From Streptomyces sp. NBC_01707 (GTDB lineage: Bacteria; Actinomycetota; Actinomycetes; Streptomycetales; Streptomycetaceae), in contig NZ_CP109190.1 in the NCBI RefSeq assembly GCF_041438805.1, forward strand, positions 124,001 through 188,000: 64,000 bases of DNA. Reading direction: 5' to 3'. This document shows, one piece after another, positions 58,006-64,000 of this stretch. Below the pieces are notes generated by a model. That model saw only the letters and a program-made list of their open reading frames with translations. It searched no databases and was not told the origin of the DNA. Position numbers and translations under genes: made by a program. Positions within the stretch are counted from its first letter, which is position 1. Every line of letters starts with the position of its first letter.

Positions 58006-58791
58006 TTGTTGCCGTCATGGGAGCCGTTGTGGCCCTACCGGGCAGTCCTGGCCGTGGACGCCCGGAATTTCAGTGCGCTGGACAGCAAGGGCATGCAGCA
58101 GGTGAACGCCGATATCCCGCCATTGCTGGCGCAGGCACTCAGCGAGAGCAACGTGAGCGCTCACTGGGAGCGGCGTATGTTCGGCCAGCACACCGGCGAC
58201 GGCTATGTCGCCGGCATGGATCCGGAAGTCCTGCCTGCCCTGGTGGGTTGCTTCCCCGAAGCCCTCCGGGCAGCTCTCGCTCGCCGACGGGCCGAGACCC
58301 CGGCAGGCCCGCCCCTGCAGCTGCGGGTCAGCATTCACGTTGGCCCGCTGCCGAACAGCGGACTGGGCGTGCCGATGGTGCACATCCACCGCCTCCTGGA
58401 CGACGACGCGCTGCGAGCCGTGCTCAACCGTGCGAACCCGGAGATCACCAACACCGTGGTGATCATCTCGCAGCGCGTGTACGAGGACGTAGTCGAAAGC
58501 GGATGCGTCAACGGCGATGTCCTGCCAAGCCAGTTCACCAGCCACCTGGCGAGGGCGAAGAAGTTCCAGCAGCCGGCCTGGATCCACATCCCCGGGTTCG
58601 ACTGGAGGCTCGCGGACCCGGACATCTTCGAACCGGTCAACGCCACTGATGCGGTCACTGAGCAGCCGAAGGCCCCGGCGTCCATGGCAGCTCAGGCGGC
58701 TGCACCGGTCCCGGGCACGGTGAACTTCAGTCACCACGGAGAGCACGGCGTCCAGACGTACAACCTCTTCGGCACGGGGCGGGGGCAGTGA
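58006..58791 (+). CDS. class III nucleotidyl cyclase homologue with C-terminal tag
   Basis: 261 residues from TTG, with AGGAG seven bases upstream. The cyclase fold is visible. First-strand metal Asp18 is in AVLAVDARNFSALD, second metal Asp65 in QHTGDGYVAG, and then LQLRVSIHVGPL, with a domain end near 195. The residues that choose the base cannot be judged by eye; in Pycsar the products are cCMP or cUMP. The last 25 residues, after a Pro/Ala linker, carry GTVNFSHHGEHGVQTYNLFG, almost the same as a segment at the start of the next protein. Its stop overlaps that gene's ATG (58791). Position next to a PycTM-like effector and a cNMP receptor supports a signalling role. Confidence 0.75.
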   Translation: MLPSWEPLWPYRAVLAVDARNFSALDSKGMQQVNADIPPLLAQALSESNVSAHWERRMFGQHTGDGYVAGMDPEVLPALVGCFPEALRAALARRRAETPAGPPLQLRVSIHVGPLPNSGLGVPMVHIHRLLDDDALRAVLNRANPEITNTVVIISQRVYEDVVESGCVNGDVLPSQFTSHLARAKKFQQPAWIHIPGFDWRLADPDIFEPVNATDAVTEQPKAPASMAAQAAAPVPGTVNFSHHGEHGVQTYNLFGTGRGQ

Positions 58792-60845
58792 TGATCGACC
58801 ACGAGCAGGGGAACCAAGACCGCATCAAGCCCACTTCACCGTCGGCAGAGTTCGTCGCGCCGCACGAGCACGCAGGTTCCCCTCCACCGCCAGAGGGCGG
58901 CGAGCCGAACGGCCAGACGCATCCCAGCTCAGTGAGTTTCACTCACGCCGGCAAACACGGCATCCAGGCCTACAACCTGCACCTGAACGGCGACCAGGCG
59001 ATCCCCGTCCCCATCACCGAGAGCGATGCCGACTACAGGGCGAGCCAGGACGGCCGGTTCGTCCCGCCGCGCAACACAGATCAGTGGCAGGCCGCTTCCA
59101 AAGAGCTGAACGAGTACGGAATCGTCGTGCTCTGCGCAGCCCAGGGCACCGGCCGACGCACGGCTGCCATGCGCCTTCTGCGTACGGCGACCACCCCTCC
59201 GCCGGCCATCTTCGGCCTCGACCCGGAATGGTCCAAGCCCTCGATCCGCCCGCTGCCGAAAGAGGCGGGGACGGGATACCTCCTCGATCTCTCCGACCTC
59301 GCGGAGCAACCCGGCGAGCGGCTAGGCACCGACCTGGTCGGCCATGGGGCGGAACTACGCAAGAACAACTCCTTCCTCGTCATCCTGGCCACACCCGCCG
59401 ACTGGTACGGCCACTGGGCCGAACCCACGCTGCCTTTCACCACCCGGTTGGAGTCTCCCGACGCGCGGGCCCTCGTCACAGCGGAATTCCGGACGCACCA
59501 CCACGGCGATCGTGTGTTCTGGCTGGAAAGGAAAGAGTTCGCTGACATCTGGAAAGCCAACCCGTCCGCGCGCGCCGCGTGGCGTCTGGCCGACCGTCTG
59601 CTCCACGCTCCCGGCCCGGAGCAGATCCAGGCGATCGTCGACGAGTTCGGCGACTGGCACACGGAAGTCGAGAAACTCCTCAGCAAGGATCGGGCGAGAG
59701 GGAGCGACGCACAGCTGCTTTCCACCCGGGTCACGGTCTGGGCCGGCGCCCTGCTGCACGGGGGACAGCGCAGGTCCATCGTTAAGGCAGCCGAAGACCT
59801 CCTGACCCGACTCGGCCACGAACGCAGCCCCGCCAACGTTCTGACCGACGCCACCACATCGAGCCGGCTGAAGGCCGCGGAGATCACTCGTGAGGGGGAT
59901 CGCGCATTCCACGACACGTTGAAGAAAGGCCTGCCTGCCGCCATCCTGCGTCACTTGTGGGACGAATTCCCCACCCAGCACGAACTCCTGCGCAGGTGGG
60001 CCATCGGCATCGCTGCAGACCGGACCGTCCCGGAAGAAGACGCCCGCCTGGTCACCACTGCACTGTGGATGCTGGCGGTGCACCGCCATGACCGAGCCAT
60101 CCTCGACGGGCTGGCGAGCGACCTCAATGGCCCCCGGAGGGCCCTGGCCGTGGAGGCCCTTACCAATGCAGCCGGAGATGCCGAGTTCGGCCGCTACGTC
60201 AGGGACCGCCTGCGCCAGTGGATGGATGCCCAAAACCCTTCGGACAACAAAGTTGACCTCGTCATCGCAATGTGTGCAGGCACCTGGGGAATGCAACAGC
60301 CGGCCCTCGCACTGACACGGCTGGGTAAAGCCGCAGGGCACAAGGCATTCGGCTCCGCAACCGTCGTAACTGCCTTCAGGCAACTCGCGTTGCACCGACC
60401 GGACGAGGTGCGCAAAGCCGTCGACCAATGGCTCAGCGACGCCGAAGCCCGGCCCGACGACGACACCCTGCGCCGCCAAACTCTCGGATCCTTCCTCGCC
60501 CTCGTCTCCAGCGATGAGGGAACAGACCTCATCCTGAACGACACACTCGCCCCCGAGGCCCGGCTGCGCATCATCCACGCATGGCAGAAGCTGCTGTCCA
60601 CCGACGACGCCGTGGACGCGGTCGTCACGCAACTGTCGCAATGGCATGAGCGATTCCAAGAGGCCGTCGATCGCCGGGAAGTCGTGGTGGACGTCCTCGC
60701 CGACATCTTCACCCCGCCCAGCCTCCGCCCCGGTCTCGACCGGCTCATGGTGACGAAAGAGTCGGCCATTCTTCCCTTCTGGCGCGAGGTCCTGGTGCTG
60801 GCCGCCAACCGCTACCAGTCGTCCAAGGAGGCATCGACCCCTTGA
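58791..60845 (+). CDS. STAND-like P-loop NTPase with N-terminal tag
   Basis: 684 residues. An unfolded, Pro/His-rich start leads to the tag SSVSFTHAGKHGIQAYNLHL at about 47-66, shared with the cyclase end. The NTPase begins near 85; its P-loop is CAAQGTGRRTAA (Arg in place of Lys), a variant seen in other actinobacterial STAND-type proteins. A helical C-terminal half of HEAT-like repeats follows (RRALAVEALTNAAGDAEFGR, RRQTLGSFLALVSSDEGT). With the coupled cyclase it forms the core of the locus. It may be a sensor that recruits the cyclase through the tag, or an effector driven by it. ATP hydrolysis is uncertain because of the altered P-loop. Confidence 0.65.
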   Translation: MIDHEQGNQDRIKPTSPSAEFVAPHEHAGSPPPPEGGEPNGQTHPSSVSFTHAGKHGIQAYNLHLNGDQAIPVPITESDADYRASQDGRFVPPRNTDQWQAASKELNEYGIVVLCAAQGTGRRTAAMRLLRTATTPPPAIFGLDPEWSKPSIRPLPKEAGTGYLLDLSDLAEQPGERLGTDLVGHGAELRKNNSFLVILATPADWYGHWAEPTLPFTTRLESPDARALVTAEFRTHHHGDRVFWLERKEFADIWKANPSARAAWRLADRLLHAPGPEQIQAIVDEFGDWHTEVEKLLSKDRARGSDAQLLSTRVTVWAGALLHGGQRRSIVKAAEDLLTRLGHERSPANVLTDATTSSRLKAAEITREGDRAFHDTLKKGLPAAILRHLWDEFPTQHELLRRWAIGIAADRTVPEEDARLVTTALWMLAVHRHDRAILDGLASDLNGPRRALAVEALTNAAGDAEFGRYVRDRLRQWMDAQNPSDNKVDLVIAMCAGTWGMQQPALALTRLGKAAGHKAFGSATVVTAFRQLALHRPDEVRKAVDQWLSDAEARPDDDTLRRQTLGSFLALVSSDEGTDLILNDTLAPEARLRIIHAWQKLLSTDDAVDAVVTQLSQWHERFQEAVDRREVVVDVLADIFTPPSLRPGLDRLMVTKESAILPFWREVLVLAANRYQSSKEASTP

Positions 60846-61639
60846 CGACCGATGGACCTGGCCCGTGGTGGAGCCGCCGGCGCAGTCGGATCCGGGCCCA
60901 GTGGCCCACGCGTCTGCCCGGTATCCGCTTCTGCGCCCGCGGCACACTCACCTACGGCGCACATGCCCCCCTCAAGACCGGCGGCACCGCCGCCACCCGA
61001 GCCGCAGCACGACTCGCCCTGGATCAACTCGGCCGTGGCATCACCGAGCGCCACATGCCCGAACAGCTCGCCACAGCTCAGGAACGCCTCACACTCGCCG
61101 CGGCGCACTGGCACACCCCCGAAGACACTCCTGGCCTCTGGCTCAAGGCGCACGTCACCCTGATACTCACCGAGCAAGACGTGGACCGGTCCCAGAGGTA
61201 CCAAGACGCCTTACGCGAGGTGACGCTACAGCTCGCGCAGGATCACGAACGCCGAGAACGGTTCAGACAAGCGGTCTTGGACACGCCGGACGCTACGCGC
61301 ATCTGGTGGCTCGACCGTCACCTGGACGATCTGGACTCCCTCGACTGGGCCGTCTTCAAGGAGAAGATCCTCCCACTGGTCGGCGCAGCCGACGACATAC
61401 AGTCCAAGGCCGAGCGCATCGCCCAAACTCTCCTGTACGTCTGGGAGAAATTGGGCGACAACCCAGGCCAGCATGCACGCTTCATCACCACAATGCGTAC
61501 CGTCCTTGGGCAAATGGGATGGAGCGACGCGGTTGCCTTTCCGGGGCCGGTCGAGCCATCAGCCGCTCATTCGCCGGAAAGCGTCCGCGTTGACGGGAGA
61601 GAGCCACGTCCAGTCGGTGAGGCGGGCGACGCCCGATGA
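60842..61639 (+). CDS. hypothetical protein of the Pycsar-like operon
   Basis: 265 residues from a TTG that overlaps the NTPase stop (TTGA). The protein is helical and soluble, with LVLTEQDVDRSQRYQDALRE-like coiled segments (around 105-150) and RIWWLDRHLDDLDSLDWAVF near 155-175. The last 35 residues look unstructured. I do not recognise a domain. The overlap on both sides shows it belongs to the same translation unit as the NTPase and the next small gene. Confidence 0.62.
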   Translation: MTTDGPGPWWSRRRSRIRAQWPTRLPGIRFCARGTLTYGAHAPLKTGGTAATRAAARLALDQLGRGITERHMPEQLATAQERLTLAAAHWHTPEDTPGLWLKAHVTLILTEQDVDRSQRYQDALREVTLQLAQDHERRERFRQAVLDTPDATRIWWLDRHLDDLDSLDWAVFKEKILPLVGAADDIQSKAERIAQTLLYVWEKLGDNPGQHARFITTMRTVLGQMGWSDAVAFPGPVEPSAAHSPESVRVDGREPRPVGEAGDAR

Positions 61640-61830
61640 AGCTATCCACCTTGCGCTGGCTGCTCGACCCGGCAACCAGCCTACTGGCCTTGCGGCTTCA
61701 TGCCCGAGAACGCGGGCGTATCTCCTACGACGCGGCTTGGCGGCTGGCCCGAGTGACACGCCATCCCGACGAAATGGTGTACCGACACCACGGGCATCTC
61801 GTCGAAAACTCCCGCGACGAACACCGCTGA
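61636..61830 (+). CDS. small basic protein at the end of the operon
   Basis: 64 residues, Arg- and His-rich (RLHARERGRISYDAAWRLAR). ATG overlaps the upstream stop by four bases. Too short to assign; it could bind nucleic acid. It closes the run that begins at 56675. Confidence 0.5.
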   Translation: MKLSTLRWLLDPATSLLALRLHARERGRISYDAAWRLARVTRHPDEMVYRHHGHLVENSRDEHR

Positions 61831-62192
61831 CCAAAGGAGATGGAAGCGGCACACAAGGGAGCATCTACTCGCGCCTTATGCAGAAGGCTCGAGCCGGACG
61901 TGACCGCCTCAGGGCACTGGGTCGCGTCCGGCTGCAGCCGCCTCGGCGTGCTGGCTTCCGGCGGTCTCCTGCGGTCGAGGTAGACGAAGCACGTGACGCC
62001 AGCCCAGAGCAAGGATCGGCAGGAGAGAGCCATGCGGCACCTTCCAGAACGTGATCCTGACCGCCGGACGGTAGCACCCGCTCGTTCCACACCTCGATGT
62101 GGTTCCTGGTCACGTGGTGCTCGAGAGACATGGAGCCATCAGATCACCACCAGTTCCTGGCGGACATGGCGATCCGTAAGAAACCGGCTAGC
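61831..62192. other. gap after the Pycsar-like operon
   Basis: About 360 bases between convergent genes; no gene or clear hairpin was recognised. Confidence 0.3.
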
Positions 62193-62705
62193 TCACTTGC
62201 GCTCGAGCGCGGACCGCACGGCCTCGGTATCCGTGCCCTCGGTGTCGACGAGGTTGACCGCCTGATCGACGAGCCACGCACCCTGTTCCCCAGGAACAAG
62301 CCGCAGCGCGGTGTGAGAGGTCCTGCCGAGTGCCGCAGTACCGGTCTCCAAGGTCACCCGCAGCCCGAATCCCGCCGGGTGCGGACCGAAGGCCGAGACC
62401 TCGACCGCCTCACCAGTGCTCACCCGCGCGTCCGAGTAGTCGCCGAGCCGGGGCGTACCAGTGATTTCGACGCACTCGGCGATAGTGTCCGCCCCCCAAC
62501 TCTGCCGCAGGCGTTCGGTCCGGGCTTCGCAAGCGGCCTCCCAGTCCTGATCCACCGAAGCCTGCTGGAAGGCCCGCGCGGCCTCGATGGCGGCCGCCGC
62601 GCGCTCCTTACTCCCACCACCGCCGCCGGTACCGTCGCAACCGGCCAGCAGCAGGGTCACCGCCATCACGAGCACCCCAGCGGTAGGTCCCACCCGAGCA
62701 GCCAC
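62193..62705 (-). CDS. secreted lipoprotein
   Basis: 170 residues from GTG. The signal peptide VLVMAVTLLLAGC ends in a lipobox (LAGC), so the Cys should be lipidated and hold the protein on the outer face of the membrane. The mature part starts with a Gly run, then a compact domain (FQQASVDQDWEAACEARTER, VEITGTPRLGDYSDARVSTG) resembling small NTF2-like lipoproteins of Streptomyces. There is no known partner beside it. Confidence 0.72.
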   Translation of the reverse strand: MAARVGPTAGVLVMAVTLLLAGCDGTGGGGGSKERAAAAIEAARAFQQASVDQDWEAACEARTERLRQSWGADTIAECVEITGTPRLGDYSDARVSTGEAVEVSAFGPHPAGFGLRVTLETGTAALGRTSHTALRLVPGEQGAWLVDQAVNLVDTEGTDTEAVRSALERK

Positions 62706-63262
62706 GCCTTGTCCCCCTCATCTCTCATCGGCTCTCCCCAGCGCCGTTCGGAGGATTACAACACAGGGCCGGAGTCGAGTGATCTGGACGAAGCGGCCTA
62801 GTGACCAGCATCCGCTCTGGCTGAGCAAGGCCCACCTCTTTCACATCTCGGGTTCGCGAACATCCAGGTCAGAAGCTGCTCCCCCATCCATCCAGGTTCT
62901 GCGGATCTCCCGTGCGAGGGCCGAAGCCCTCGCTCCTCGGCTCGCTGCCCGGTCGTCGCGGCGTGGGTGGCAGTGAGGCTGTAGGCGGTCTAGAGCTTGC
63001 CTGCTGGACCGAATTCGACGGCGTCTTCTGGGAGCTCAACAGATGGCATATGAGGTAGATCACTCGTTGCGCCGGGAACCGTTTCCCGATCCCTCTTTTC
63101 ACAGTGAGTTCACAGGAGATACGTTCCTGCTTCACTGATCGTTCGTCGGGTCTGACTGTTGGGTGCCGTGCTGGGAAAGTGCGGCAGGTCCTGCTGCCCC
63201 GTGGCCGATGGTTTCTTCATTGGACTGCCCTCCCGTTACGTTATGTCGTGGGGGCTTGGGGT
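62706..63262. other. gap before the RHS-type gene
   Basis: About 560 bases. I see no supported gene. GGGAG at 63263-63267 is the ribosome site of the gene that follows. Confidence 0.3.
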
Positions 63263-63273
63263 GGGAGTTTCGG

Positions 63274-64000
63274 GTGGCTGCTCGGCGCGGGCGTGCGCGT
63301 TTTGTGTCGCTAAGTGTGGCTGGTGGTCTGCTGGCGGGGTTGTTGTCGGTGATGCCGGTGGCACCTCAGACGGCTGCGGCAGCGGATGATCCGACGCCGG
63401 TGGTGTCGTCGCAACCCTTGGGGTCGGTACCTGTTCAGCAGGCCGAGGAGGTCGGCACGCCGCTGCCCGCTCCCGACTGGCCTAGTGCGGCGGAAGCCAC
63501 GGTTGACTTGTCGCAGGCGGCGCCGGGTGATCCGGGCACGGTGGCGCCCGCGCCGTCTCCATCCGAGAGCGCGGGTGGTGAGGGCTCCACACAGGTCGGG
63601 GAAGTGGTGGAAGTTGCCCCGGTACCGGCCGAGGAAGGGACGGCGCCACAGCTGTACGCCTCCCGCCTGGCGGATGAGGGCACCACATCGCCGAGCCCGA
63701 GCCCGAGTTCCTCAGAGGGTGCGGATCCCAGCGCGAGCCCGGACGACTCGGCGTCGCCTTCTGCCTCTGCACCTTCCGGCACCGCCGATCCGGTCATAGA
63801 GAGCGTGTCGCCGGATCAGGTGGATGTGCGGGTTCTGGACCGCAAGGAGGTGGCCCCGGCAGGCGGCATAGGTCTGGGGCTTCAGGTCCTGCGCGCCGAT
63901 GGGGTGGATGCGGCTGGTCAGGTGCAGGTCGACATCGACTACTCGGGCTTCAAGTACGCCTATGGCGGTGACTTCGCCGACCGGCTGCGGCTGGTGAAGC
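63274..64000 (+). CDS. RHS/polymorphic-toxin-type secreted protein, N-terminal part (runs off the window)
   Basis: 242 codons are visible, with no stop before the window ends. GTG at 63274 has GGGAG six bases upstream. The signal peptide is SVAGGLLAGLLSVMPVAPQT with AAA cleavage. A long Pro/Ser/Glu-rich region then ends in PSPSPSSSEGADPSASPDDS. The first folded part reads VDVRVLDRKEVAPAGGIGLG and VDIDYSGFKYAYGGDFADRL, which I know from the start of large RHS-repeat proteins of Streptomyces. These are exported and usually end in a variable toxin domain, outside this window. Confidence 0.7.
   Translation, partial: MAARRGRARFVSLSVAGGLLAGLLSVMPVAPQTAAAADDPTPVVSSQPLGSVPVQQAEEVGTPLPAPDWPSAAEATVDLSQAAPGDPGTVAPAPSPSESAGGEGSTQVGEVVEVAPVPAEEGTAPQLYASRLADEGTTSPSPSPSSSEGADPSASPDDSASPSASAPSGTADPVIESVSPDQVDVRVLDRKEVAPAGGIGLGLQVLRADGVDAAGQVQVDIDYSGFKYAYGGDFADRLRLVK

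Noticed and set aside
56675-61830. CBASS system
   Set aside because: There is no CD-NTase (GS...DxD nucleotidyltransferase) motif. The nucleotide enzyme has the class III cyclase pattern and the membrane protein fits the Pycsar effector, so Pycsar-like is the better reading.

Overview
The window looks like a chromosome-arm or large-plasmid segment of a Streptomyces (or a very close actinomycete). GC is very high throughout, GTG and TTG starts are common, genes often overlap by ATGA or similar, and the families present (DUF6766, GH15, DUF6406, DUF5937-type ArsR regulators, IS110, IS5 and ISAzo13 elements, RHS proteins) are typical of the genus. No rRNA, tRNA or CRISPR array was seen.

Layout. 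(1) 1-13.6 kb is an ordinary metabolic block: a small DUF6766 membrane protein, a minus-strand molybdopterin oxidoreductase with a helical partner, then a plus-strand run of FAD/Fe-S oxidoreductase, ThDP-dependent oxidase, enolase-superfamily protein (frameshifted), GH15 glucanohydrolase and an SDR. (2) 13.6-19.5 kb is a decayed zone with a broken SDR, a Fic protein under a probable operator, two small unknown genes, a broken kinase and nested IS5 and IS110 fragments. (3) 19.5-20.9 kb has three small exported or membrane proteins. (4) 20.9-25.9 kb is a Mu/Tn7-type transposition module: a split DDE transposase, a TniB-like AAA ATPase and a winged-helix protein.

(5) 26.5-41.4 kb is a dense island that reads as genome defence. 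It holds a DUF262/DUF1524 GmrSD-like protein; a divergent 745-residue protein with a PD-(D/E)xK-like core behind a PafBC-type DNA-damage promoter; a DnaX-tail/nuclease fusion; a three-gene operon of unknown protein, DUF559 nuclease-SF2 helicase and a large protein ending in a TerD domain; a second PafBC-type promoter; and a small membrane protein next to a STAND NTPase, both carrying SGDA-type tags. (6) 41.4-50.4 kb has an EAL remnant, a calpain-like protease with a DUF6406 partner, a DinB protein, IS elements and an MFS/ArsR divergent pair with a palindromic operator. (7) 50.4-56.2 kb has an N6-methylase-like protein with an unusual motif IV and two nuclease-like genes.

(8) 56.7-61.8 kb is the most interesting locus. 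It is a tightly packed run of a Pycsar-effector-like membrane protein (DUF5706 type), a Crp/Fnr-like cyclic-nucleotide receptor, a class III nucleotidyl cyclase homologue, a P-loop NTPase with GTGRRT in place of a normal Walker A, and two small proteins. The C terminus of the cyclase and the N terminus of the NTPase share a short tag of the pattern VxF[ST]HxGxHG[VI]QxYNL. This suggests a Pycsar-like signalling system wired to a STAND-like ATPase by a homotypic, possibly amyloid-type, motif. (9) The window ends with a lipoprotein and the N-terminal part of a large RHS-type secreted protein.

A caution applies throughout. At least eight frame breaks in six otherwise intact genes are each repaired by adding one G or C in or beside a short G/C run. 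This could be an assembly artefact rather than gene decay, so those genes may be functional in the real organism.
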